Shown: positions 33,704-46,300, counted from the stretch's first letter. The stretch is 64,000 nucleotides of DNA from Magnolia sinica (GCF_029962835.1 NC_080588.1:18432001-18496000); one strand, 5' to 3'. Notes: generated by a model from the letters alone, not told the origin. Translations and numbers: made by a program.

Positions 33704-35148
33704 CTAAACATAACAATCGATTGGAAGGGCATACTCTTCTATGTAAACAGGACGTCCTAACATATAGAACTCAACACCATTCTTTTCCCTAAAGGAGTCA
33801 AGAGCTCTAATCCCTTGGTCATCGATGTTCTCGACAATTCCAATGACTAAAAAAAACTATTTACTATAAATGAATGTGATGCGCCAGAATAAAAAGGACA
33901 TGTGCAAAAAGGGATGATACTACAAGTATACCTTCTATGACTCCTCCCTTAGTTTGAGAATCTCTCTTCTTGATTGCATAAACACGAGGTTGTGTCTGAA
34001 GGGATAAGGGTTGTCTACCTTGCTACCGTTGTGACTGCTATTGAGACTGTTGTTGTTGGGGCCTATACTGTGTCCTATATGGTGGTCTTTGCTGCTGGGG
34101 CTGCTGATGTCTAAGTGGTTGATATGGTTGTTGTTTCTTTAGATTGGGACAATCCTTTTTATGGTGCCCTACACCACCACAATTATAATAGGCTCTGAAA
34201 AACTGTCGCTGAGGAATAGACAAGATACTGGGGATCCGACATCAGGTCTGGCTAAAAACTGTCGTTGAGGAACAGACAGTGATACTGGGGATCTTACATC
34301 AGGTCTGGCTGCTTTATCATATCTAACTATAGGCCTCTTTGGGGATGAAAAGGGTTGAAAACTACCACCGCTCTCTGAAATAAATCTCCTCTTCCTTTAC
34401 TGATTAGAAGTAGATGGAAGCATACTTTATTGTTGGTTCTAATCAGACTCAAAAATCTGTGCCTTCGCTACTACTTCCTCAAGAGTCAACAACTTAAACC
34501 CTCTAATTCAAGATCGCAAACTAGGACGTAAACCATCCTCAAATTTCCTCACCTTCAAATCATCATTGGCTACTAAATGTGGAGGATAATTCTATAAAAC
34601 GAGCCTCATAGTCAGCAACAAACATCTCACCTAACCAAAGAATCAAATTCATGTGCTTTCTGACGACGAACAGTTACAGGAAAAAACTTAGGATCGAACT
34701 GGTTTTTAAATGCTTCCCATGTCCACACAAAGTTTGGATCTACTGAACGAACAACTAACTTCCACCATCGTTCTTCCTCTTCTTGCAACTAATAAGTCGC
34801 TAAGGTTACACATTGCTTGGAAGTACAACCCATAACTTAAAAAAGTTTCTTTACTTCTGACTTCCATAATTTGGCTGCCATAGGGTCTGGCTTGCTAGAA
34901 AAACAAAGTGAATCTAGACATCTAAAATTCATAAAAAGAGCACTAGCCCGCTCCTACACTGATGTCTCAGGAATATAACTAGATCACTGCTTTCGATTAG
35001 CCGTTATAGTTGACATAGTCCACAACAGTTGTTGAAGTTGTGTTGCATGAACAGGTATAACTGGATCTAGAATAGATTTTGACGTAGATTTTGACTTAGA
35101 CTTGGGTTGCATTGGAGGAGTCTAAACAGAATTCTTTTTAGGTGGCAT
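33704..35148 (-). pseudogene. gag: TEK-2 gag and start of protease, degenerate
   Basis: The minus-strand ATG at 35146-35148 starts MPPKKNSV; a serine/lysine-rich N-terminus and capsid-like parts follow (FVWTWEAFKNQFDPKFFPV near 34690; RRQKAHEFDSL near 34650). A zinc knuckle lies near 34150-34200 as YYNCGGVGHHKKDC, in which the first Cys of CX2CX4HX4C is replaced by Tyr. A glutamine-rich tail follows (34038-34140). A 60-base duplication surrounds 34200-34290 (AAACTGTCG.TGAGGAA.AGACA twice). Many stops are present. Confidence 0.8.
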
Positions 35149-35338
35149 CCTACAAATAAAACACCGAATTAGCCTAAAAAGAACAAGTAAACCTATACAA
35201 TATACACAATACTAAATAACCATACAACTCCTCTACTTTGCAAAGCATGAACCTAACAACTCTAACATAATAACATATAGTAAATACAATATTTGATTTA
35301 TGCAGATATTTCTCAGATCATGCTCTGATACCATTTTC
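35149..35338 (-). other. TEK-2 leader and primer-binding site
   Basis: The minus-strand PBS TGGTATCAGAGCA is at 35321-35333, five bases from the LTR end, complementary to initiator tRNA-Met. The leader to the gag start is about 170 bases. Confidence 0.88.
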
Positions 35339-37965
35339 TGTCACGTCCCTAAATCTAGTGTTGGTAATCCATGATTACTATACACCAAATTTTGGTTGAC
35401 AGCCTCCATAGAACTCAGATTTTAGGACTTCCAACTATCACATACTAAGTCCCTTAAGCGGCGCTCCACAAGGAGGATTTCTGAAAGTAAAGACGACAAA
35501 CACATATCATTTCTCAAAATTTCATCATATTCACCATGTGTTACTGTATACAACTAAGCACATCAAGGCAAAATCAAAACATAAACTATGTCATATTTAC
35601 TATACCTGATGTACATATTAAGGGTATTACCAAAAATATATACACTGATATGTACAAAACAAAAAAGACAACTGGAGTCTGTAGCCTCTACTCCTGTAGC
35701 TCCCCACTCTCCCTACTCTCACCTGTAAAAAAAATAGAAAGGAAAGCTTGAGCTACTAAGCTCAGTGAGTGCGTGTGCAGTGAAAATGCATGTTTCATGT
35801 CATGCTCATATAATGCACAGGCTTGCTGGACCGATAACAATAAAATAAAGATACAATGCATTATGCCACTTTTTATGTTTCAAATCATTTATATATATAA
35901 AGGTGGGACTATTACCCACTTGTAACATACACACTCTTTCAATGTTTCCATAACTTTCCACATTTCCCAATTGGATCACTAAGGTCTAAAACAGAGATGG
36001 GACTCGCATATGATTACTACCCACTTATATAGACTTTTTCCACTGTTGTCAACTACAGAGGTGGGACTACATAGTTCACGAGCCGAACTAGTCTAATCCA
36101 CTTGTGCTGAACCTCACTATTTACCTAACGGCAAGAAGTCATAAGGCGCCTGGCGAGACTATAGCAGACAATTTACGAGCTCGTCACACACAACCTATCT
36201 TTGCTTGCCCATAAGAAGGTCAGGTCAAACCTCTTAACCAATCAACATGCATCGGTGAGAGTCACTACCTACTTTAGTATTTTGGCATTCCAGCGCTCTG
36301 TTCTTCCACCTAGTCTAGGCATTGGTTACTCCCAATGGTACCAATCGGAGTTTAGGGACTTTCACCCACGTACCATCTAATCATGTCCTGTTGAGTTACA
36401 GATTTTTCTGGTGTGGTGTCCAACATAAGTCCTAATAATGTATGTTTCATTGCATTTACAATCACCATATGCATGAGTCCACACACAATCACAATATATC
36501 ACATTTTTCAAGGGAAGCATAGGATGACCTACCTCATGTAGTCTCCTCATGAATTTAAGTTTCTCATAGGGTAGACACATCGTGTGTCGCAACAGAACCC
36601 ATTATGATCACCATAGCTGATATGAATCTGTCACTCTCAAACATACAATGATACAAGAACTATGAACCATGCATATGATATGCACATGACTTAACCAATC
36701 TAGATCCAATCCGAGATTCATTTTCGCTATAAGACTTATGCCACAAGTATGCTTTTTTCTTAAGAGTTAACTACATCAAAAGGAGGAAGGATAACTCTTT
36801 CAAACATTTTGTCAAACAGGTAGCGGGGGGGGGAAGTTTGGGCCACATGGATAGGGTTTTCCAGCAATAACTTACTCTAACTAAATCAGTTATAACTTAA
36901 TCCAACTAAATCAGAAAATCCAGCAATAGGGTTTTCAAGGAAAATCCAACTAAATCATAAAATACAGCAATAAGGTTCTCAAGGGGATTTCCAACTAAAC
37001 CATAAAATTTAGCAATATGGTTTTCAAGGGAATTTCCAACTAAACCATAAAATTCAGCAATAGGGTTTTCAAGGGGATTTCCAACTAACCATAAAAACAT
37101 CCAGCAATAGGGTTTTCAAGGGGATTTCTAACTAAGTCATAAAATTCAGTAATAGGGATTTCAAGGAAAATCCAACTAACTCAGAAAATTCAGTAATAGG
37201 GTTTTCAAGGCTTTTCCAACGAAACCATAAAACTCAGCAATAGGATTTTTAAAGAAAACCCGATGCACAATTATGTGTGCTCCTAATCTATGCACTCACC
37301 TGCAACTATCAGAGGATTGACTCTCAAACTCGGCTTCTATTTCCTTTTTTTTTCTTCTTCTTCTCAAATTCAAACTCTACAAGAAAGAGAGTGCTGGAAA
37401 TGGGTTGTTGAAAGAGGGTTTTTATGTTTATGGACTTGAAACTGGTTTTAAAATTAGTTTTTTGTCTAAAAAGAAGGTTTGGGAGGTGTTTGTGATGTTT
37501 TTATAAAGTGTAAGCCTATGGTAACAATATAACAATGTTATTTAAGTAATTTGAACTAAAGTATTCTAAGGATTTTAAAAACATCGAGGTCATTTGAGTT
37601 ATTTTATCAAAATATACATGTTCCTATCTATTCATAACTTACAATCCGGGTATCCTATTGACATGCCATTTTCACCAGTAACTCAATAACTTGACTACAG
37701 TTACAACGGTTAGGCTCTCAGGCCTAATGGATTCTGAAAACTCGATGATGGGGCTCCACTAGATAAAATAAGGACATAATTATTATTTCTCAGATTGTTT
37801 AATTTTAATTCCGTATATTAAAATTTAAACATCGGGTTGAAATACGGCTTGCGGCTCGATAACAGAACAACAATATGATCAAGTCAAAACATTCTCGGAG
37901 CTAATGGACCTACAGTCAACGGCTATCCAGTGTACGAACCAGATTTTGGGGCCTTCGGTCTTACA
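35339..37965 (-). mobile_element. 5' LTR of TEK-2
   Basis: It runs TGTCACGTCCCTAAATCTAG .. GGTCTTACA on the plus strand, 2627 bases, and is followed by target-site copy GGGTT. It matches the left LTR throughout except for the expanded tandem array at 36901-37260. Confidence 0.93.
36901..37260. repeat. 45-bp tandem repeat, about 8 copies, TEK-2 5' LTR
   Basis: Eight degenerate units each begin CCAACTAA.. and contain AGCAATAGGGTTTTCAAGG. Partner array: 30968-31103. Confidence 0.9.
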
Positions 37966-38225
37966 GGGTTCATGCGAAGTAAGTTGATATTCACCAAGCA
38001 CATTGTTAAAACTTGATATATGAATGTATAATTTTAAAATTGATAAAGAACCTATTTGATTGCTTGCTTATGTGATTCAGCTCTAGGTTTTTAAAATCTC
38101 ACTTCATTGTCTTAACTCTACTCATTCATACTTGATTGCACAAAAGATTATCTTCTAAAAAATGTTTTGACTTTAAAGATGGAAGATTATTTTACGCATG
38201 TTTTTTGCTCAGGACTAGCAAAATT
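37966..38225 (+). other. ATH-1 3' non-coding region, second part
   Basis: It begins with target-site copy GGGTT and continues the ATH-1 sequence broken at 29397. The end (GCTCAGGACTAGCAAAA) is the usual stretch before an Athila PPT, but the G-rich PPT itself and the first bases of the LTR are deleted. Confidence 0.75.
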
Positions 38226-38476
38226 CTGGTTTTATGAACATGATAATGCTTAACGGTATATTTTATACATGTTTGTGTTTAAAGGTGAGTTTAAGAGTTT
38301 GGATTGGAAAGCATGCTAAAACCATGGATTTAAGGCTCAAGAATTGCCAAAGCAAAGAATGGATCTTTTGAAAGCAAGATTGAAGATTTCAAGGCCCCAA
38401 GATCTAAGAAAACCAAGTGGAGAAGGAAGGAAGTCGGAAAAGCAAAGTGCTGAAATTCGCTTCAAAGTCCGTATCA

Positions 38477-38862
38477 TCGACCACCTGTCAATGACATCGA
38501 AGCCAGGGTTTGATGACATTGACTACAGCTTGATGACATCGAATTTTCACAAGAAAATTAAGTTGGATGCTGGACATATTAGATGCAATTCTCGATGAAT
38601 TGAAGACATGTTCGATGACTCGAAGAAGATGCTTGATGACATCGAAGTCTTCTTCTTGTGAAAATTGAAGCAACTCGCTGGACTGTTTTGGACACTTTAT
38701 CAATGGATCGAGGACCCGTTCAATGACTCAAAGCTTTGCTCGATGACATCGAAGGAAGGTTTAATGACACAAAGACTTACGCATTGCAAAAGGAGAAAAG
38801 GTGCGACTTCTGGATTCAAACCCCTTCGATGACATCAAAGGAGGTTTGATGACATCGAAGCG
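38477..38862 (+). repeat. Palindrome cluster, TCGATGACATCGA type, ATH-1 3' LTR
   Basis: This is the same array as 19848-20254, more eroded (for example TTGATGACATCGAA, CAATGACATCGAAG). It includes CTCGATGACATCGAAGG near 38738, a site that has lost the palindrome in the 5' LTR (near 20130). Confidence 0.8.
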
Positions 38863-38923
38863 TTACGCAGAGCTTTCGCGGGCTACGTAAATTGTTGCGA
38901 TTTTACGATTTTAGGGAACTTAG

Positions 38924-38933
38924 GCTATAAATA
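38924..38933 (+). promoter_or_regulatory. TATA box of ATH-1 3' LTR
   Basis: GCTATAAATA is equivalent to 20310-20319. Confidence 0.65.
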
Positions 38934-39811
38934 TAGGTTTTTTAGACACTTTTGAGGATATCTAGGGTTCAAAGGAGCAGAGCAAAGGCGTGCAGTCGTC
39001 ACCCAAGAGTTTCGTCTTCTCTTCTTCTTAGTTTTTAATGCTTTCTTCTAGGGTTTTGAATCCAATCATGTTTATGGTTAGCTAAATCCCTTAGCTAGGG
39101 CTAAGGGGTGAAGCTTGTAGCATGTTTGAGATATTTTTCTTGTTTGATTCTTGTTCTTATGAAACTTCTTTGATTCTAATTTGATATTTAAAGAATACTT
39201 TTAGTTTTTAATGGTTTGTTGTACTCAAATTACAATAGATCTATAATAGCTTTGAGTATCTTCATATTCTGATTAGAGATTGTGAAGTTAGTAAATCCTA
39301 TTGTTTACCATCGTCCCTTGGGCATGGTTGGGTGATGGAATCTCTTCTAACCTTCACAATTCTCCTTTGTTGGTTGTGGGATTAGTATACCTATTGTTTG
39401 CCATTGTCACTAGGACATGGTTGGATGATGGAATCACTTCCAATCCTCATGACTCTTATCTATTGAGAATTAGGTCAAGGGAAGTTTTGATCTGATCTTA
39501 TTAATATATCTTCCAATTAGATAGGATAAGAGTCCAATTCCAATTGCGTCCCTTGAATCAAATAAGGAGACATCCTAATGGCTGCAAGTGGTTCCCTGGA
39601 AACCCTAGTTCCCACTTTTGAATTCTTAAGTTTCTAATTAACTACCTCACAATTATTTCCTTTATTTCCTAATTTGGATTTAGATCTTCTTCTAGTTTTG
39701 ATTCTAGTTACTTTCAAAATACACACGAGATTAGTCCCTGTGGATTTGACCTTGGTCCTACTAAGATTATTACTATATCGTGATCTTACACTTGGGATTG
39801 TGAACAGTTTC

Positions 39812-40056
39812 TGCACCGGGCTCCTTTGTGTTCTGGATGGTCCTGTGAAGGATAAGGTCTCCAATTCAGAACCTTCTCATTTTCACTCTAGAATTATAGA
39901 AATGCGTGACCTGTTGCTACCGAGCGGTAACCTTGATCCGAGCTTGCTCTCTTCTCTCTTCAATGAGGTCAAGGTCTAGCGCCAATAACTCATCATTTTG
40001 TAGCTCATCATAGGATTGGGTTCAAGCAGTTGGGAGCCCGACCTCAACTGGGATGA
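39812..40056 (-). pseudogene. pol: Tat pol, integrase C-terminal region
   Basis: The minus strand reads PVEVGLPTA, DLDLIEERREQARIKVTAR, FYNSRVKMRRF, IGDLIL and NTKEPGA: the region after the integrase core in Tat-lineage elements. One TAG replaces a glutamine codon near 39900 and a second stop is present. The distal end continues at 19414-19554. Its upstream part is cut by ATH-2 at 40057 and not found again in the window. Confidence 0.82.
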
Positions 40057-41337
40057 TGTTGAGTCTGAAATATTGCACATTTCCCTTTATTTATACATTA
40101 GTTTTATAAACATAATAGTGCTTAATCGATTTAATTAGGCATGTTTTCATGTGCGAGATTATTTCAAGAGCTTAAGGTGAAATTGATGCCAAAAAGAAGA
40201 TTTATGCTCGAAAGATTACTAAATGAAGATTTGAAGATTTAGAAGTCATTAATAAAGAATTCATATGCTAAACATCCAAGAAAACCAAGTGAGGAATGAA
40301 GAGAATTAAAGATTTAAAGAAAAGGAATCCTGAAACTGTCCTGAAAACAAACATATTCTTGAAATTGTCTTGAAAAAGCATATTTTGAAACTCTGAATTT
40401 ATTTTGGAAAACTGTGCAGAGTGAGTAAATTTGAGGCGGTTTAAACTTTGAGTTTATTTTAGGAAACTATGCAGAGTACATAAATTTGAGGCGGTTTCTA
40501 GATTTTTCCAACTCAGTGCGAAAGTTGGAGGTCCACAACTATAAATAGGACTCCCTAGGATGCTCCAAAACATCTTATAGGGTTTGGAAAGGTCTCAAGG
40601 AGCATACACAAGGGTGGAGCATCTGCTAAAGAGTTTTTCTTCTTCCCTAGTTTATTTTTCATGCTTTGTTTAAGAGTTTTGGTTTCAATCATATCTATGG
40701 TTGGTTAAACCTTTTAGCTAGGGCTAAGAGGTGAAGCTTGTAGCGTGTTTGGATGTTTATTTTTCTTTAATTTTTGTTCTTATTGAACTTCATTAATTTC
40801 TAATTAGATATTAAGAGAATATTTTAAGTTTTCTATGATTTATTGTGACTCAAATTACAATAGATGTTATGATAGCTTTGGATATCTTCTTTTCTGTTTT
40901 GAGATGGTGATATTGGTAAATCCCGTTGTTCACCATCATCTCCTAGGCATGGTAGGGTGATGGAATCCCTTCCAATCATCCCAATTCTCCTCCATTGAGA
41001 ATTAGGTCAATGAAAAGTTTAGATTTGATTTAAATTGCTTTATCTTCCAATTGGATAGGATATGACTCGAATTCAAATTGTGTTCATTAAATCAAATAAG
41101 GTAGCATCTTGATAGCTACAAGTGGATCCTTGGCACCCTAGTTCCCACCTTTAAATTCATAAGTCTTAATCAACATTATTCACCATTACTCTCAATTATT
41201 CATATTTCAATTTAGATCTTTTTCTAATTCTAGTTCTAGTTATTTTCAGAATACGTAAAAGTTTAGTCCCTGTGGATTTGACCTTGGTCTTATCGAGTTA
41301 TTACTACATCGCAACCCTACACTCGGGATTGGGAACA
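40057..41337 (+). mobile_element. 5' LTR of ATH-2, without a palindrome cluster
   Basis: It runs TGTTGAGTCTGAAATATTGC .. ATTGGGAACA. It is collinear with the ATH-1 and solo LTR backbones (CCAAGAAAACCAAGTG near 40290; TAAATTTGAGGCGGTTT near 40424; ACTATAAATA TATA box at 40538-40547), but where they have palindromes it has only a short partial duplication (TGAAACT..AAATTTGAGGCGGTTT near 40388-40500). Confidence 0.85.
40538..40547 (+). promoter_or_regulatory. TATA box of ATH-2 LTR
   Basis: ACTATAAATA sits in the same backbone position as in ATH-1. Confidence 0.7.
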
Positions 41338-41343
41338 AGTTTT

Positions 41344-41361
41344 TGGTGCCGTTGCTGGGGA
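41344..41361 (+). other. ATH-2 primer-binding site
   Basis: TGGTGCCGTTGCTGGGGA lies six bases after the LTR end, close to the Athila consensus. Confidence 0.82.
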
Positions 41362-41634
41362 CTACAGAAATATTTTTCTTGAATTAATTGGTATTAGAAT
41401 TAGGTTGAGATTAGGGTTTATTTTTCTGCTATGCTTTTAGGTTAGGATTTTTTCTGAAATTATTTTTAGAAACTAACATCGTTTTCTATTCTATAGGATC
41501 CTAACATAGAAGCTTTTATTCGATAATTTCATTCCAACCCTCTCTTATCTTCTCTAGATCTGTTATTTGTTTTAGTTTTTCTAGTTTTATTTTTATGTGT
41601 AATTGTTTAGTTACTTGAGGGCTAAGAGTGTTTC

Positions 41635-42484
41635 ATGCCTAAGTGGGTTCATGACGACACTCGATGTCTCTTAAGTGAAGGAGGATTAGTCGAAGGGTTG
41701 CTTATCTATCACTGAATTAGACATCACTTGAGATCCTTTAAGTCAGAAGAAGTTGTCGCATATCAACCTCAACACCCAGTTAAGAAAGCCCAAGATGAAA
41801 ATGAGGTGCATAATGCACATCGGCCTTGTACTCTATCAGATTATTTACAACTGGAGGGGGTGAGCACACCTTCTTACATGATATTTCCATTGAATGTAGG
41901 AACCGTGGATATTAAACTAGGGGTAATTCAACTCCTCCCTAAGTTTCATGGACTAGAATTTGAAAGTCCATACTTGCATATGAAAGAGTTTGATAAAATA
42001 ATATTTACATTACACTTCCCAAATGTGTCCGAGGACATGGTTAGGCTGAAATTGTTTCCTTTCTATTTGAAAGAAAAGGTTAAGTCATGGTTACATTCCT
42101 TAAGACCAAGGTCCATTGACATATAAGCTGAGATGACAAGAGAGTTCCTTAAAAAGTTCTTCCTATATCATAAAACGAATACCTTAAGGAAAACATTCAT
42201 GAATTTTGTGCAAAAAGAGGATAAGACCTTCCAATGTTGGGAGCGATTTAAGGATCTCATAAATTCATGTCCACAACATGGCTACGAAATATGGCGTATA
42301 ACAAGCTTTTTAATGAGGGATTGACCTCATCCATGCGCCAATTTGTGGAGATAATGTGTAATGGGATTATCTTAATAAACTTGCTGAAAACACACAACCA
42401 TGGGATACCTCTTCAAGATTTACTACTTCTAAGCCTACTCAATCAAAGGAAAGAGGAGGAATTTGTGTTCTAAAAGAGAAAGAT
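41635..42484 (+). pseudogene. gag: ATH-2 gag, N-terminal part
   Basis: The ATG at 41635 (MPKWVHDDTRCLLSEGGL) starts a gag like that of ATH-1. A 132-codon open stretch (41728-42126) includes LSDYLQLEGVSTPSYM, LPKFHGLEFESPYLHMKEF and LHSLRPRSIDI, followed by MTREFLKKFFLYHKTNTLRKTFMNF (42133) and RFKDLINSCPQHGY (42245). Only a few stops are present (near 41677, 42124 and 42322), so it is better preserved than the ATH-1 gag. It is truncated before the zinc knuckle. Confidence 0.85.
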
Positions 42485-43251
42485 TGTCATGCCCCAAACT
42501 CAAAAACTGGGCTCACAAAATTTTTGATCGCCGAATCCGGTGCTAACAGCCTTCGTAGTACCCCATTCTCGGCTCCTTGGACTCCTATGCTCCTTGTCTT
42601 TGATCTTGATGGAGGTTGATGAAGAATGGAGGGTTGAGATGGGAGATGAGAGGGTAGGAAAGTGGGCCACACTTGGCTTTGGGAAAGCTTGGACGTTGGG
42701 TGCTTTCTCTTGGGAGTTGGAGAATTGTTAGAGAATGAGAGAGAGAGAGAGAGAGGAATGATGGATTGATAAGGAATGGTAGAATGGGTGTTGTAAGGAA
42801 TGGGGATGGGAAGGTATGGGTTTGGTTGAAATTTGGGTAAAAGAGGAATGGGTGGGGAGATAGAGAGTTGACTTGGGGAAAAGAGGGAATGGGTACTTGT
42901 ACTTGTGATAGGGTGAGGTGGCATGGGAGTATGGATGATGTACTTGACTTGATTAATGGGATATGTTGTAGAGATTCTCTCAGAATTCGCACGTGCAACA
43001 TTTTCCTCGAAATGAATGCGGGCCCACATCTTCTGACCTAGGTATCTGATCAGTGCGCGAGTCGCGGCGTTGGAACCGGGGCGACAGTGTGGTTGCTAGG
43101 GTACAAGTTTCGAGTCGAGCCGATATAAACCTTCAGGATGCGACTTAGGTTCGTGGGCAAATGCCGGTTACAGGTCGAGGATTGTCGGAATTCGACCGAG
43201 AGGACCGCGGAAGCCTATGGAACAATACAAAAATATGATACAGGCCTTACA
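42485..43251 (-). mobile_element. Left LTR of TEK-3, with large internal deletion
   Basis: It begins TGTCATGCCCCAAACTC and ends CAGGCCTTACA. It follows the right LTR from 49941 to about 50030, then jumps to the equivalent of 56838 (GACTCCTATGCTCCTTG). The missing middle is about 2.8 kb of LTR, not counting the nested element. A shared CTCC at both break ends suggests a microhomology deletion near 42573. A long pyrimidine-rich minus-strand ORF covers most of it. Confidence 0.85.
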
Positions 43252-43383
43252 ACTCTCTCCTCCTAATAAAAATTTCATCCTAAAAATTTACACAATCATC
43301 GCAACTAGACATAACTCATAAAGAAGAGGAAACAAAGGATCGTCATATAAAATCGGAGACAGCATACAAGATATAACATATAA
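43252..43383 (-). other. TEK-3 polypurine tract and 3' untranslated region
   Basis: On the minus strand a tract ATTAGGAGGAGAGAGT lies directly before the LTR start TGTAAGGCC. Confidence 0.75.
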
Positions 43384-46300
43384 TCAATCATCAAAGAGAT
43401 GGGGACAGCACTCTCGAATCTCAGCATCGCGCTCCCAAGATATTTCATCAACAGAATGGTGACCCCACTGAACCTTCACCAATGCAATGATCTTGGTCTG
43501 GAGGACCTGCTACTACCGATCTAGGATACGAATTGGTTACTCAATGTAAGAAGCTTCCTCACGAACTTGCAGTGGCTGCCTATCAATAACAGGAACTATG
43601 TCTGACCCACACTTCCTCAGCATAGAGACATGCAAAACGTTATGGACGTCAGACAACTGAGATGGTAAGGCAAGCCGATGGGCCACAACACCAACGCATT
43701 TAGTGATCTCGAAAGGTCCAATGAATCTCGAGGCAAGCTTGCCCTTCGCTCTAAATCGAACTACACCCTTCATGGGTGAGACCTTAAGATACACTTTATC
43801 CCAACAGGGAACTCTAAGGGATGACGTCGACAATCAGTAAAACTCTTCTGTTGGCTCTGACCTGCGCGCATCCTTTGCCTGATGATATCTATAGCCTCTG
43901 ACGTCTGCTGCACAAGCTTGGGACTTAGGAGACGCCGCTCTCCGACCTCGATCCAACAACTCGAAGATCTGCACGGTTTGCCTTATATGCCTAAAAAAGA
44001 GTCATGCCAATGGTCGCCTGATAGCTATTATTGTATGCAAACTTAGCCAATCGCAGATGCTCATCCCAGCTACCCTCGAAGCATATCCTCAAGGGTCTGG
44101 TTGACCCTCTCGATCTGGCCATCGGTCTGCGAATGGTACGCGGTGCTGAGCAGTAAAACAGTCTCCATCGCTCTCTTAAAGATCACCCAAAACTGAGACG
44201 TGAACCTCAGGTCTCAATAAAAAATGATCAAGACTGGAATGCCATGCAGTCTCACAATCTCCTCGATGAATAACTTCACAAGCCGGTCCATAAGCCAAAT
44301 CGCACGAATCATAAGAAAATATGCCGACTTCGTTAGACGATCCATAACAACTCATATGGCGTCATGACCGTGCTGAGTCCTCGACAAGCCTATAATAAAA
44401 TCTATCGACACATGCTCCCACTTCCATGTCGAGATGCTCAACGACTGCAATGGACTAGGGGTCTCTAATGATCAGCCTTGACACACTGGCATGTGTCACA
44501 CTTGGCCACAAAACTGGCGATCTGGGGCTTCATCTCTACCCAAAAATACTGTCACCTTATGTTACGGTGGATAGAAAATCGTGATCGATGTGCCTCGGTC
44601 ATAAGATCTCTGCGCAACTCAGGAATATCCGGGACACATAATAGGCCTCTGAAGCGAAGTCTACCATCAGAACCAATCTGCTAATCTGACTGACTCTCAG
44701 ATGCCACCTCAGCCCTATAACTCTATAATGACTCATCAGCTTGCTGAGCCTCGATCACCCTTGTGACAAGAGAGGGTTAAATCAATAGGCTCAATAACTG
44801 CACAATAGAAGACTATAGACCAAACTCAAAATCATATGCTGCCACATCCTCAAGCATCCTTCATTCCTAAATCATCATATGCATCACCAGGCCCCGTGGA
44901 TAATGGCTAAGGGTATTTGCTATCACGTTTGCCTTACCTGAGTGGTACTGGAGATCAAAATCATAGTCCTTCATGAGCTCCATCCAACGCCTCTGCCTCA
45001 TGTTTAGCTCAGATTGAGAGAATAAGTACTTCAAGTTCTTGTAGTCGGAGAAGAGCTCAAACCTGACCCTATAGAGATAGTACTTCCACACCTTTAGTGC
45101 GAAGACGACTACTACTAGCTCCAAATCGTGTGTGTGGTAGTTCAGCTCATGGACCTCGAGCTAGTGAGATGCATAAGCCACTGGTCTTCCATGCTTCATC
45201 AGGACAGCACCCAAGCCAATACGCGAAGCATCGGTAAATACAACAAATCCATCACTCCCAAAGGAAAAAGTGAGGACAGGAGCGAACGTGAGGCGGTCCT
45301 TCAGCTCCATAAATGCTCACTTACAGGCGTCGCTCCAAACAAACTTTATGCCCTTCCGAGTTAACATGGTCAACGAGGCTGCAATACGAGAGAAGCCCTT
45401 AATGAAACACTAGTAGTAGCCCACTAAGCCAAGAAAATTATGGATCTCAGATGCAGTCATGGGCTGGTCCCATTGATGCACTGCCTCAACCTTCGAGGGT
45501 CCATTGCGACACCCTCCCTCGTCACCACGTGACCGAGGAACCTCACCTCCTCCTGCCAAAACTCACACTTCTCCCTCTTTGCATACAGCTGGTGGGCACG
45601 GAGGGTCTACAATGCAATCTCCAAATGTTGCTCATGCTCCTCACAAGTCCTCGAATAGATCAAAATGTCGTTGATGAATACCACAACAAATTAATCGAGA
45701 TACGGACGAAAAACCTCATTCATCAACTACATGAATACTGCGGGCACATTGGTCAGTCCGAAGGACATGACCTGAAACTCAAAATGACCATAATGTATCA
45801 TGAAAGCTGTCTTTGGGATGTCCTCCTCTCGGACCTGAATCTGATTATAAATGGAACGGAGGTCAATCTTTGAAAAGAACTATGCACCTGCAGCTGATCA
45901 AATAAGTTATCGATCTTCAAAAGCCGATACTTATTCTTGATCGTGACTCGGTTGAGCTCGTGGTTATCGACGTAGAGCCTCAACGAGCCATCCTTCTTCC
46001 TGACAAAGAGTACCAGCGCTCCCCAAGGTGAACTGGTTGGACGGATGAATCCCAACTCATGTAACTCGTCCAAATGTCGCTGCAGCTCCCTCAACTCTAT
46101 CGGTGCCATACGATACGGGGCCTTCGAAATAGGCGTGATACCGAGCACGAGATCAATCTGGAACTCAATATGCCAGCGCGGTGGTAATCTCGAAATCTCC
46201 TGAAATACATCAAGAAAATTGCAGACCACTGGTAACTGATCAATACACAAGGTAACGGGCTCCTCAACTGCGCAGGATATGAGACAAGATAACGACTCTC

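Larger units (their letters stand above)
29398..37965 (-). mobile_element. TEK-2: Tekay/Del-type chromovirus (Ty3/gypsy), internally deleted
   Basis: It is a complete element on the minus strand, 8568 bases, with perfect target-site duplications GGGTT (29393-29397 and 37966-37970). LTRs are 29398-31809 (3' LTR) and 35339-37965 (5' LTR). It has a PBS, a gag remnant, a pol lacking RNase H and the integrase core, a chromodomain and a PPT. It inserted into the 3' non-coding part of ATH-1. Confidence 0.95.
19555..39806 (+). mobile_element. ATH-1: full-length Athila-type Ty3/gypsy element with two nested insertions
   Basis: It consists of the 5' LTR (19555-21194), PBS (21201-21218), gag, protease/RT/RNase H/integrase and 3' LTR (38226-39806). 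It is flanked by GTTCC (19550-19554) and GTTTC (39807-39811), an imperfect target-site duplication inside the Tat integrase gene. A solo LTR (23638-25036) and TEK-2 (29398-37965) lie within it. Without them it would be about 10.3 kb. The first LTR base is mutated (AG for TG), and the start of the 3' LTR with its PPT is deleted, so it cannot move. Confidence 0.9.
38226..39806 (+). mobile_element. 3' LTR of ATH-1, 5' end deleted
   Basis: It is collinear with 19597-21194 from TGGTTTTATGAACATGATAATGC onward and ends GATTGTGAACA. About 42 bases of the LTR start are missing. It has the same TCGATGACATCGA cluster (38477-38862) and TATA box (38924-38933). Confidence 0.88.
40057..42484 (+). mobile_element. 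ATH-2: Athila-type element, 5' LTR and part of gag only
   Basis: It consists of LTR 40057-41337, PBS and a gag start, and ends abruptly at the TEK-3 LTR (42485). No later part of this element appears after TEK-3. The five bases before it are GATGA; no matching copy can be identified. Confidence 0.85.
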
